This document shows, piece after piece, positions 7,385 to 13,915 of a DNA stretch of 15,826 nt. Numbering within the stretch: position 1 is the first letter of the stretch; each line of letters opens with the position of its first letter. The translations under genes were made by a program, and so were the position numbers. Origin of the DNA: an uncultured Veillonella sp. (GTDB taxonomy: Bacteria; Bacillota; Negativicutes; Veillonellales; Veillonellaceae); the NCBI GenBank assembly GCA_900757715.1, contig CAAEOZ010000255.1:1-15826 (forward strand). The letters are read 5' to 3'. The notes under the pieces were generated by a model, which worked only from the letters and a program-made list of their open reading frames with translations, was not told the origin of the DNA and did no database searches.

Positions 7385-7393
7385 AGTATACCA
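7385..7393 (-). promoter_or_regulatory. Candidate extended -10 promoter for rqcH
   Basis: On the minus strand the sequence TGGTATACT is an extended -10 element (TGn followed by a five-of-six match). It lies about 36 bases before the rqcH ATG. No good -35 box is seen, which is usual for extended -10 promoters. Confidence 0.45.
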
Positions 7394-7402
7394 TAGTGTG
7401 CA

Positions 7403-7449
7403 TATAATTCTTAGTATTTAAACACGGATTGTGTAATTCGTGGTACAAT
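7403..7449 (+). promoter_or_regulatory. Candidate promoter region for the yicC unit
   Basis: Two -10-like elements face yicC: a perfect TATAAT at 7403-7408, and TGGTACAAT (extended -10 with five of six matches) at 7441-7449, about 28 bases before the start. Neither has a convincing -35 box. The second is better placed for a short leader. The gap between rqcH and yicC is 127 bases and holds nothing else I can support. Confidence 0.4.
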
Positions 7450-7476
7450 AATAAAAACTACTAAGGAGGATGACTT

Positions 7477-8358
7477 ATGAAAAGTATGACCGGTTTTGGT
7501 TCGGGCACAGCAACCAAAGATGGCATTACCTGTACTGTAGAAATTAAGTCCGTAAATGCACGCTTCTTGGATTTATTTATTCGTAGTCCAAAACAAATGA
7601 ATCCTTTTGAAAGTATTATTCGTAGAATGATACAAGATCGTATTACTCGTGGTAAGGTTGAGGTATCTGTTTCTATTCAAGATGCAGGGGAGAGACCTAA
7701 AACTTTCACCATTAATAGTGTATTGAGAAAACAAATACAAAAGTTATTGGTACAAGAGGAGTTCTATGATGCCCCCCAAAAGGTACCTTTACAAGCTGTA
7801 AATTCGATTTCTAACGAATGGATTCAACAACAAGATACACCAATTGCTGAAGAGGTACTTTCAGATATTGTAAAAGAAGCAACTACTCAAGCATTAGATT
7901 CTTTAATAGCAATGCGAACTGCAGAAGGTCAACATATCAATCAGGATCTATTAGAACGTATCGGTACACTTGAAAAAATCATTACTAAAATTGACACTAA
8001 TAAATCTGGTGCTGTAGAAGCATATCGGGAGCATATAAAAACTAAGATTCAGGAATATTTAATTTCTTTAGAAGCGAGTATTAGTGAAGATCGTTTTATA
8101 CAAGAAATTGCTCTATTAGCTGATAAGACGGATATTACCGAAGAGATTGTCCGATTTACCTCTCATGTGGTACAATTAAAAAATACACTTGCAGATACAA
8201 ATTCAATCGGTCGTAAGGTTGATTTTATTTTGCAAGAAATGAATCGTGAGGTAAATACAATCGGCTCCAAAGCAATGGATTCGATTGTTACTGAGTTTGT
8301 GGTTCAACTTAAATGTGAGTTAGAGAAAATTAGAGAACAAGTACAGAATGTAGAGTAA
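7477..8358 (+). CDS. yicC: YicC/YloC family endoribonuclease
   Basis: The protein has 293 residues, normal for the family. It opens with the diagnostic MKSMTGFGSG, followed by the N-terminal YicC domain (SVNARFLDLFIRSP). The C-terminal DUF1732 region includes EIALLADKTDITEEIVRFTSH and GRKVDFILQEMNREVNTIGSKA, the most conserved block of the family. YicC-like proteins have been reported as endoribonucleases acting on RNA in E. coli, and a role in stationary-phase survival is also described; the substrate here is unknown. A strong SD AAGGAGGA (7463-7470) precedes the ATG. It is the first gene of the yicC-remA-gmk-rpoZ-coaBC series, a conserved Firmicute cluster, and lies divergently from rqcH. 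A C6 run at 7772-7777 is a local curiosity only. Confidence 0.95.
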   Translation: MKSMTGFGSGTATKDGITCTVEIKSVNARFLDLFIRSPKQMNPFESIIRRMIQDRITRGKVEVSVSIQDAGERPKTFTINSVLRKQIQKLLVQEEFYDAPQKVPLQAVNSISNEWIQQQDTPIAEEVLSDIVKEATTQALDSLIAMRTAEGQHINQDLLERIGTLEKIITKIDTNKSGAVEAYREHIKTKIQEYLISLEASISEDRFIQEIALLADKTDITEEIVRFTSHVVQLKNTLADTNSIGRKVDFILQEMNREVNTIGSKAMDSIVTEFVVQLKCELEKIREQVQNVE

Positions 8359-8372
8359 TAGGAGGTCTATGA

Positions 8373-8642
8373 ATGAGTATTCAATTACTGAATATAGGCT
8401 TTGGTAATATGGTATCTGCTAACCGTGTTATGGCTATTATTAGTCCTGAATCCGCCCCTATAAAGCGGATGGTTCAAGATGCTAGAGACAAGGGATTGCT
8501 CATTGATGCCACATATGGTCGTAAGACTCGTGCTGTATTAGTTATGGATAGTGGTCAAATTGTATTATCTGCAATTCAACCTGAAACCGTAGCACATCGA
8601 CTTGTGCAACATGATGTGGATGTAGATACAGTGGAATCATAG
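8373..8642 (+). CDS. remA: RemA family DNA-binding regulator (DUF370)
   Basis: This 89-residue protein is a member of the RemA/DUF370 family, recognised by MSIQLLNIGFGNMVSANRVMAI at the start and DATYGRKTRAVLVMDSGQIVLSAIQPETVAHRL later. In B. subtilis RemA is an oligomeric DNA-binding activator of biofilm-matrix and osmoprotection genes. Positions reported as important there are kept here: Arg18, Pro29 and Arg50, with Lys in place of Arg at 51. The ATG at 8373 has AGGAGG (8360-8365) at good spacing; another ATG four bases earlier is out of frame. The gene starts 14 bases after yicC and ends just before gmk, so it is within one operon. What it regulates in this organism cannot be told from the window. 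Confidence 0.94.
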   Translation: MSIQLLNIGFGNMVSANRVMAIISPESAPIKRMVQDARDKGLLIDATYGRKTRAVLVMDSGQIVLSAIQPETVAHRLVQHDVDVDTVES

Positions 8643-8645
8643 GAG
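8641..8645 (+). promoter_or_regulatory. Ribosome-binding site fixing the gmk start at 8651
   Basis: AGGAG overlaps the remA stop codon and lies five bases before ATG 8651. The in-frame GTG at 8645 falls inside the site, so starting there would add two residues and is unlikely. Confidence 0.7.
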
Positions 8646-8650
8646 TGCAT

Positions 8651-9280
8651 ATGTCAGACAGAGGATTATTAATCGTTATATCCGGGCCATCTGGCGCAGG
8701 TAAAGGTACGATTTGTGCGAATATTCGCAAAGAAATGCCTAATTTAGTTTATTCTGTTTCTATGACAACCCGTGCTCCACGTGTGGGTGAAAAGGAAGGA
8801 ATTAACTATTTCTTCCGCTCTAAAGAGGAATTTGAGTCTTTGCTTAGTGAAGACGCATTCTTAGAATATGCTAAGGTATATGATAATTACTATGGTACTC
8901 CAAAACAACATGTAATGGATTTATTAGATGATGGAAAAAGTGTACTATTAGAAATTGATATTCAAGGCGCTATGCAGGTTAAGGAACGTTTTAGTGATGC
9001 CGTATTTATTTACATTGTACCGCCGTCATTATCTGAGTTATCTGAGCGTTTACATAACCGTGGCACAGATGCTAAAGAAGTCATTGATAAACGATTGTCA
9101 TTGGCTTGTTCAGAATTGGCCTTAGCTCATCGCTATGACTATATCGTCGTAAATGATGATTTAGCAGAGGCTTCTGAAAAGGTTGCTTCTATCTTGCGAG
9201 CGGAATCTTGTAAGATTAGTCGTAATAAAGAGCAAATTCAATATATTTATAAACAATATCAAGAGTCTAAGGAGAAGTGA
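8651..9280 (+). CDS. gmk: Guanylate kinase
   Basis: Guanylate kinase phosphorylates GMP (and dGMP) to GDP with ATP and is needed for GTP and dGTP supply. From the chosen ATG the protein has 209 residues, the usual size. The P-loop GPSGAGKGT occupies residues 12-20. The GMP-binding segment SVSMTTRAPRVGEKEGINYFF follows, with the Arg, Tyr and Glu residues of the family. Further motifs are LEIDIQGAMQVK and the lid-region arginines (LHNRGTDAKEVIDKRL). The SD site overlaps the remA stop codon. The next gene, rpoZ, starts four bases after the stop. The gmk-rpoZ pair is conserved across Firmicutes and many Proteobacteria. Confidence 0.98.
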   Translation: MSDRGLLIVISGPSGAGKGTICANIRKEMPNLVYSVSMTTRAPRVGEKEGINYFFRSKEEFESLLSEDAFLEYAKVYDNYYGTPKQHVMDLLDDGKSVLLEIDIQGAMQVKERFSDAVFIYIVPPSLSELSERLHNRGTDAKEVIDKRLSLACSELALAHRYDYIVVNDDLAEASEKVASILRAESCKISRNKEQIQYIYKQYQESKEK

Positions 9281-9284
9281 TAGT

Positions 9285-9500
9285 ATGATGGTAAAACCTC
9301 CATTGAAAAAATTGGAAAGTCAAGTAGATAGCAAATATACATTGGTGACTTTAGCGGCTAAACGCGCTCGCGAATTAACAGATGGAGAACCTTGCTTAGC
9401 AGAATCTACACATGCGACTGACAAGCCTGTATCTTTGGCATTTTATGAAATTGCTGAAGGTGAAGTGACATATAAACGCACTAAAGAAGGCATTAAATAA
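9285..9500 (+). CDS. rpoZ: DNA-directed RNA polymerase omega subunit
   Basis: Omega is the small subunit that clamps the C-terminal part of beta-prime and stabilises core RNA polymerase. The 71-residue protein carries the characteristic DSKYTLVTLAAKRARELTDG, matching the family helix (KY-LV--AAKRAR-L). Two successive in-frame ATG codons (9285 and 9288) are available. The first is taken because AAGGAG (9269-9274) is already ten bases away. The same frame stays open upstream into gmk, but the conserved protein begins here, so a longer product is rejected. The C-terminus is short (GEVTYKRTKEGIK), as in other Firmicute omegas. It lies four bases after gmk and is followed by an inverted repeat before coaBC. 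Confidence 0.95.
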   Translation: MMVKPPLKKLESQVDSKYTLVTLAAKRARELTDGEPCLAESTHATDKPVSLAFYEIAEGEVTYKRTKEGIK

Positions 9501-9506
9501 AAAATC

Positions 9507-9538
9507 AATTCCTTGTATCATTGATACAAGGAATTTTT
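9507..9538 (+). terminator. Inverted repeat with T-run between rpoZ and coaBC
   Basis: Two 14-base perfect arms (9507-9520 and 9522-9535) flank a single T, followed by further T's to 9538. As RNA, about 12 base pairs around a five-base loop are possible, but the stem is A/T rich and the T-run is short. It may be a partial terminator that lowers coaBC output, an RNA-processing or 3'-end signal for rpoZ, or a DNA operator. Confidence 0.55.
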
Positions 9539-9552
9539 AAAAGGAGAAGAAC

Positions 9553-10752
9553 ATGCGCGGAAAACATATCATTGTCGCAGTATCTGCAGGTATTGCAGCG
9601 TATAAGGCAATTGAAGTGGTAAGCAGACTTCGTAAAAAAGGGGCTGAAGTAAAGGTTGTAATGACACAAAATGCAACGCATATTGCGTCACCTTTAACGT
9701 TCGGCGAAATCAGTGGACATCCTGTAGCTCTAGACATGTTTGAACAAGTCCATCAGTGGGATGTAGAACATATTGCACTGGCCACCTGGGCAGATGCATA
9801 TGTAGTTGTGCCTGCAACAGCAAATGTGATCGGAAAAATTTATGCAGGCATTGCTGATGATATGTTAACTACAACTATTATGGCCACTACAGCACCTAAG
9901 TATCTTTGTCCTGCTATGAATACAGAAATGTATAATAATCCTATTACACAACGCAATTTAGAAGGATTACGTTCTCTGGGCTACCATATTATGGACCCTG
10001 CAGAAGGTTGGTTAGCCTGTGGCATTACTGGTGTAGGGCGTTTACCGGAACCAGAAGCAATTGTGGAGTGGCTAGAATCTAAAATGTTCAGTACCAATGA
10101 GCTTGAAGGTACTACTATACTCGTTACAGCTGGTGGAACACAGGAGAATATCGATCCTGTTCGGTATATCGGAAATCGCTCTAGTGGTAAGATGGGATAT
10201 GCTATTGCAGATCAAGCTGCACGCATGGGGGCTCAGGTGATTTTAGTAAGCGCTCCCACATCTTTACCTGTACCAAGTGGCGTAGACTTTGTTTCTGTAG
10301 ATTCTGCATTATCCATGCAGGAGGCTGTTGAAGCTCGTTACAATGATGTCAATGTAGTTATTATGGCCGCCGCTGTTTCTGACTTTAGAGCCCTTCATAA
10401 AGCAGAGCAAAAAATAAAAAAAATGGAGTCTATGACCATAGAACTTGTAAAAAATCCAGATATTCTACAAGGGTTGGGCTCTAAAAAAAGTCATCAACTT
10501 CTTGTTGGTTTTGCGGCAGAAACAGAACATGTAATCAAGTATGGTCAAGATAAAGTGGCTAGAAAAAATTTAGATATGCTTGTAGCCAATGATGTAAGCA
10601 AATCTAATGCAGGTTTTAATGTAGATACAAATGAAGGCTATTTCTTATATCCTGATAAAGAGCCTAAAAAAATGCCTAATATGAAAAAATCCGACCTTGC
10701 ACGACATATTCTTAAAGAGGTTATTGAATTAGTAGCAAACAAACAAAGCTAA
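9553..10752 (+). CDS. coaBC: Bifunctional phosphopantothenoylcysteine decarboxylase/phosphopantothenate--cysteine ligase CoaBC
   Basis: CoaBC joins cysteine to 4'-phosphopantothenate (CoaB) and then decarboxylates the product to 4'-phosphopantetheine with FMN (CoaC), steps two and three of CoA synthesis. The 399 residues are standard. The N-terminal flavoprotein domain (to about 180) begins VAVSAGIAAYKAIE and carries catalytic His73 (WDVEHIAL), the PAMN motif (120-123) and Cys156 in GWLACGITGVGRLPEPE. The CoaB domain starts near 187 with ILVTAGGTQENIDPVRYIGNRSSGKMG, followed by AAAVSDFR and VGFAAET. The SD AAAGGAG (9540-9546) precedes the ATG. The gene sits 52 bases behind rpoZ, with an inverted repeat in that gap. 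An A8 run (10416-10423) encodes adjacent lysines in the CoaB half. Confidence 0.98.
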   Translation: MRGKHIIVAVSAGIAAYKAIEVVSRLRKKGAEVKVVMTQNATHIASPLTFGEISGHPVALDMFEQVHQWDVEHIALATWADAYVVVPATANVIGKIYAGIADDMLTTTIMATTAPKYLCPAMNTEMYNNPITQRNLEGLRSLGYHIMDPAEGWLACGITGVGRLPEPEAIVEWLESKMFSTNELEGTTILVTAGGTQENIDPVRYIGNRSSGKMGYAIADQAARMGAQVILVSAPTSLPVPSGVDFVSVDSALSMQEAVEARYNDVNVVIMAAAVSDFRALHKAEQKIKKMESMTIELVKNPDILQGLGSKKSHQLLVGFAAETEHVIKYGQDKVARKNLDMLVANDVSKSNAGFNVDTNEGYFLYPDKEPKKMPNMKKSDLARHILKEVIELVANKQS

Positions 10753-10782
10753 CATAAATTAATTTTAGTATATGTTGTTTTA

Positions 10783-10788
10783 AGAAGG
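10783..10788 (+). promoter_or_regulatory. Ribosome-binding site in front of sulP, unusual spacing
   Basis: AGAAGGG lies directly before an in-frame GTG (10789), too close to serve it, and 15 bases before ATG 10804, further than usual. The ATG is preferred because no other usable in-frame start exists, but the spacing predicts modest translation. Confidence 0.45.
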
Positions 10789-10803
10789 GTGTGTTTTTGT
10801 TAT

Positions 10804-12453
10804 ATGTTTGCTATACAAAAAGCGTATTTAGCGGGCTCCTTAGGAAAAGGACAATGGAGTAATAATATTATTGCTGGATTAGTCGTAGGGGTTGTGGCAC
10901 TGCCTTTAGCGATGGCCTTTGCTATAGCTAGTGGAGTTACACCTCAGGCAGGTATATATACGGCAATCATTGCAGGGATTTTTGTGTCCTTATTTGGTGG
11001 ATCTCCCGTTCAGATTGCGGGACCTACAGGGGCATTTATCGTTTTATTAAGTAGTATTGTTGTCAATTATGGCTTTGAAGGTTTACAAATTGCGACAATG
11101 ATGGCAGGGATTATTCTCGTTTTAATGAGCGTTGCAAAGTTAGGAACGGTGATTCGGTTTATACCAACACCTGTTATCATGGGCTTTACTGCAGGTATTG
11201 GTGTTACGATTTGGGTGGGGCAATGGCCATATTTCTTTGGTTTTCCGCAGTTGCCGTATATGGCTCATTTCCATGAAAAATTATGGGCTATGATTCAGTC
11301 CTTACCATACTCTGACTTACCTACATTGGGTATTGCGCTCTTAAGCTTAAGTCTACTGTTAGTTTTACCTAAAATCCCTTATATCAATAGAGTTCCGGCT
11401 CCTATTGTAGCTATGGTTGTTGCTACGGTTATTCAAGCGATCTACCAATTTCCTACGGTTTTAACCATTGGCAGTGCTTTTGGTGGTATACCTCAAGGTT
11501 TGCCAGAGTTTTCTGTACCCAAATTGAGCTTTGATAAAATCTTATCCTTAATTGGTCCAGCTTTTACAATTGCTATGCTAGGTGCTATTGAATCCTTATT
11601 GTCTGCAGTTGTTGCTGATGGTATGAGTGGTACCAAACATGAATCTAATACTGAACTGTTTGGACAAGGATTAGCTAATATATTTGCGCCATTGTTTGGT
11701 GGAATTGCATCAACCGGTGCTATTGCGCGAACTGCTACAAATATTCGACAAGGTGGTAGTTCTCCGGTGGCAGGTATTGTTCATGCCATTACACTAGGTG
11801 CTATCTTATTATTTTTGGCTCCTTATGCAGTGTATATTCCGTTGGCATCTATGGCAGCCATATTATTTGTGGTAGCCTACAATATGAGTGATGTACCACG
11901 TTTTATACGAATGCTTATTCTTGCACCTCGCCCAGATCAAGTAATTTTACTGCTTACCTTTTTCCTGACAATTTTTACGGATTTGGTAGTAGCCGTAAAT
12001 GTTGGTGTAGTGATTGCCGTATTACAGTTCATGCGTAAAATGGTTAAAACAATCGATGTGCATGAAGCAAGTAGTGCCGAATTATCAGCACAAATTAGGC
12101 ATGAAATTACAATTCATCCAGAAATAATGGTGTACACCGTAGAGGGGCCATTATTCTTTGGTGCAATAAGTGCATTTGATAGAGCGTTAAACTCTATACA
12201 TAAAGATCCTAAATATTTAATCATTCGCTTTGTAAAAGTGCCATTTGTAGATTTGACGGGTCTACGTATACTACGTGGTATTATTGAAGAACTTCAAAAA
12301 AGAGGCATAGAAGTTTTGCTGAGTGATGTGAGTTACGATATACGTAGAGAGATGTATAAATCTGATTTCTTGGATATTCTGGGCCGTCATCATATGTATC
12401 GTCAGTTTGAAAGTGCCCTTCATAAGGCTGAACATGATTTAGCTTTAAAATAG
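10804..12453 (+). CDS. SulP family inorganic anion transporter with STAS domain
   Basis: SulP (SLC26) permeases carry sulfate, bicarbonate, chloride or dicarboxylates across the inner membrane. The protein has 549 residues from the ATG. The N-terminal ~400 residues hold many hydrophobic helices. Family hallmarks include LPLAMAFAIASGVTPQAGIYTAI, the substrate-pocket loop GGSPVQIAGPTGAFIVL, and GAIESLLSAVVADGMSGTKHESNTELFGQG. A cytoplasmic STAS domain (about 435-545) carries the loop FVDLTG at 481-486, with Thr where other STAS domains often have a phosphorylatable Ser. There is no signal peptide. It begins 51 bases after coaBC with no terminator between, so it may be read from upstream. The next gene metK has its own promoter. 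Sulfate is the attractive substrate given metK next door, but the SAM riboswitch lies downstream and cannot control it. Bicarbonate or C4-dicarboxylates are equally possible. Confidence 0.93.
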   Translation: MFAIQKAYLAGSLGKGQWSNNIIAGLVVGVVALPLAMAFAIASGVTPQAGIYTAIIAGIFVSLFGGSPVQIAGPTGAFIVLLSSIVVNYGFEGLQIATMMAGIILVLMSVAKLGTVIRFIPTPVIMGFTAGIGVTIWVGQWPYFFGFPQLPYMAHFHEKLWAMIQSLPYSDLPTLGIALLSLSLLLVLPKIPYINRVPAPIVAMVVATVIQAIYQFPTVLTIGSAFGGIPQGLPEFSVPKLSFDKILSLIGPAFTIAMLGAIESLLSAVVADGMSGTKHESNTELFGQGLANIFAPLFGGIASTGAIARTATNIRQGGSSPVAGIVHAITLGAILLFLAPYAVYIPLASMAAILFVVAYNMSDVPRFIRMLILAPRPDQVILLLTFFLTIFTDLVVAVNVGVVIAVLQFMRKMVKTIDVHEASSAELSAQIRHEITIHPEIMVYTVEGPLFFGAISAFDRALNSIHKDPKYLIIRFVKVPFVDLTGLRILRGIIEELQKRGIEVLLSDVSYDIRREMYKSDFLDILGRHHMYRQFESALHKAEHDLALK

Positions 12454-12475
12454 GCAAGAGAAGTATAATAATGAC

Positions 12476-12504
12476 TTGCTTTCTCACTGTAAATACACTA
12501 TAAT
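12476..12504 (+). promoter_or_regulatory. Promoter of the metK leader
   Basis: TTGCTT (12476-12481), exactly 17 bases, then a perfect TATAAT (12499-12504). Transcription would begin near 12511, only a few bases ahead of riboswitch helix P1, the expected arrangement. This is the best-formed promoter in the window. Confidence 0.85.
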
Positions 12505-12512
12505 AATTCTGT

Positions 12513-12645
12513 AACTCATCAAGAGTAGTGGAGGGATAGGCCCTGTGAAGCTACAGCAACCATTCCAAGCGGAAAAGGTGCTAATTCCTATGACAAATGT
12601 CGTTAGATGGGAGGGTCTCTCATGAGTGCATGAGAGACTTTTTTT
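12513..12645 (+). ncRNA. SAM-I (S-box) riboswitch in the metK leader
   Basis: The conserved S-box blocks appear in order: CTCATCAAGAG, GTGGAGGGA, GGCCCTGTGAAG, CAGCAACC and AAGGTGCTAATTCC. P1 pairs 12515-12520 with 12606-12611. GTAG and CTAC form the base of P2 around the kink-turn, TTCC/GGAA forms P3, and GACA/TGTC forms P4. The expression platform is transcriptional. With SAM bound, P1 is stable and the 10-bp terminator forms. Without SAM, the 3' strand of P1 (12607-12613) is free to pair with 12617-12623 as an antiterminator over a three-base loop. The switch therefore shuts off metK when SAM is plentiful, a classic feedback on SAM synthesis. It sits between its own promoter and the metK SD. 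Confidence 0.96.
12615..12645 (+). terminator. Riboswitch-controlled intrinsic terminator
   Basis: A perfect 10-bp stem, GTCTCTCATG with CATGAGAGAC (12629-12638), around an AGTG loop and followed by seven T's (12639-12645). Its left arm shares bases with the antiterminator, which makes the two structures mutually exclusive. Confidence 0.94.
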
Positions 12646-12662
12646 CGTATTAGGAGGATAAA

Positions 12663-13853
12663 ATGGCTGAAAAACATATGTTTTTTACTTCTGAATCTGT
12701 TACTGAAGGCCATCCAGATAAAATAGCTGACCAAATTTCTGATGCTGTTTTGGATGCGATTATTGAAAAGGATCCAACTGCTCGTGTGGCTTGTGAAACT
12801 TTAGTTACTACTGGTTTAGTTCATGTAGTAGGTGAAATATCTACTCACACATATGTAGATATTCCTCGCATCGTACGTGATACAATTCGTGAAATTGGTT
12901 ATACTCGTGCAAAATTTGGTTTTGATTGTGATACTTGTGGTGTACTTGTATCCATCGATGAACAATCTGCGGATATCGCCATGGGCGTTGATGAAGCACT
13001 TGAATCAAAAGATGGCAATGGTGAAGTACTTGATAAGATCGGTGCTGGTGACCAAGGTATGATGTTTGGCTATGCATCTAATGAAACGCCTGAACTCATG
13101 CCGTTACCAATTTCTTTGGCGCATCGTTTATCCCGTCGTCTTACAGAAGTTCGTAAGGATGGGACCTTAACTTACTTACGGCCAGACGGTAAAACTCAAG
13201 TTACTGTAGAATATGTTGATGGTAAACCTAAACGCATTGATACAATTGTTATTTCTACACAACATAGCCCTGAAGTGACCCAAGAACAAATTAAAGCTGA
13301 TTTGAAGCGTTATGTAATTGACGCAGCGTTGCCTGCTGAATTTGTTGATAAAAATACAAAATACTTCATCAATCCAACTGGTCGTTTCGTAATCGGAGGA
13401 CCTCATGGTGATGCTGGTTTAACTGGTCGTAAAATTATTGTGGATACTTATGGTGGTATGGCTCGTCATGGTGGTGGTGCATTCTCCGGTAAGGATCCAT
13501 CTAAAGTAGACCGTTCTGCAGCATACGCAGCGCGTTATGTAGCTAAAAATGTTGTAGCAGCAGGTCTTGCTGATAAATGTGAAGTGCAAGTTGCTTATGC
13601 AATTGGCGTTGCTCATCCTGTATCTATTTTAGTTGATACTTTTGGTACAGGTCGCATAGAGGAAACAAAAATTCAAGAGCTTGTTAAGAAACATTTCGAC
13701 CTTCGTCCAGCAGGAATCATTGAAATGCTTGATTTATTAAAGCCTCATTACCGCAAAACAGCAGCGTATGGTCACTTTGGTAGAACTGATGTGGATTTAC
13801 CTTGGGAACGTACAGATAAAGCACAAATTCTAAAAGAAGAAGCTGGCTTATAA
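12663..13853 (+). CDS. metK: S-adenosylmethionine synthase MetK
   Basis: MetK makes S-adenosylmethionine from methionine and ATP, releasing phosphate and pyrophosphate. The enzyme is a cytoplasmic tetramer. The 396 residues fit the family. Motifs: GHPDKIADQISDAVLDA (GHPDK at 16-20, ATP and metal binding), GAGDQGMMFGYA starting at 127, the loop with GGPHGDAGLTGRKIIVDTYGG (GGPHGDAG at 245-252), and GGGAFSGKDPSKVDRSAAY. The SD AGGAGG (12652-12657) lies six bases before the ATG. Expression is governed by the SAM-I riboswitch in the leader. It is a monocistronic unit with its own promoter and terminator, inserted between the coaBC/sulP group and priA. Its product is the methyl donor for RsmD encoded earlier in the window. 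Confidence 0.99.
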   Translation: MAEKHMFFTSESVTEGHPDKIADQISDAVLDAIIEKDPTARVACETLVTTGLVHVVGEISTHTYVDIPRIVRDTIREIGYTRAKFGFDCDTCGVLVSIDEQSADIAMGVDEALESKDGNGEVLDKIGAGDQGMMFGYASNETPELMPLPISLAHRLSRRLTEVRKDGTLTYLRPDGKTQVTVEYVDGKPKRIDTIVISTQHSPEVTQEQIKADLKRYVIDAALPAEFVDKNTKYFINPTGRFVIGGPHGDAGLTGRKIIVDTYGGMARHGGGAFSGKDPSKVDRSAAYAARYVAKNVVAAGLADKCEVQVAYAIGVAHPVSILVDTFGTGRIEETKIQELVKKHFDLRPAGIIEMLDLLKPHYRKTAAYGHFGRTDVDLPWERTDKAQILKEEAGL

Positions 13854-13856
13854 TAC

Positions 13857-13891
13857 AAAAGGTCTTGGTAGAATTTCTACTGAGACCTTTT
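13857..13891 (+). terminator. Intrinsic terminator of metK
   Basis: A 16-base arm (13857-13872) pairs with 13876-13891 around a three-base loop, with two adjacent wobble pairs, and ends in TTTT followed by ATAATA. It starts three bases after the metK stop. The A-rich left foot gives it the look of a bidirectional terminator. Confidence 0.85.
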
Positions 13892-13915
13892 ATAATAAAC
13901 GAAAGGAAATAATGT

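Noticed and set aside
7772..7777. C6 run in yicC as a phase-variation tract
   Set aside because: Too short for typical slippage-based switching and not in a surface or restriction gene.
8645..8647. GTG start for guanylate kinase
   Set aside because: It overlaps the AGGAG site; ATG 8651 is correctly spaced.
9183..9284. N-terminal extension of rpoZ into gmk
   Set aside because: The upstream frame overlaps the conserved end of gmk, and omega homology begins only around the ATG pair at 9285/9288.
12464..12469. TATAAT as a second metK promoter
   Set aside because: No -35 box at suitable distance; the promoter at 12476-12504 has both boxes and fits the riboswitch start.
12454..12480. GCAAG/CTTGC pairing after sulP as a terminator
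   Set aside because: Only five base pairs, a 16-base loop and no T-run.
12841..13077. His/Gln/Tyr-rich minus-strand frame in metK
   Set aside because: Low-complexity reverse reading of metK codons, no SD, and the sense gene is certain.
13891..13896. TATAAT right after the metK terminator as a priA promoter
   Set aside because: The nearest TTGGTA is 20 bases upstream inside the terminator stem, and the predicted start would fall on the priA ribosome-binding site.
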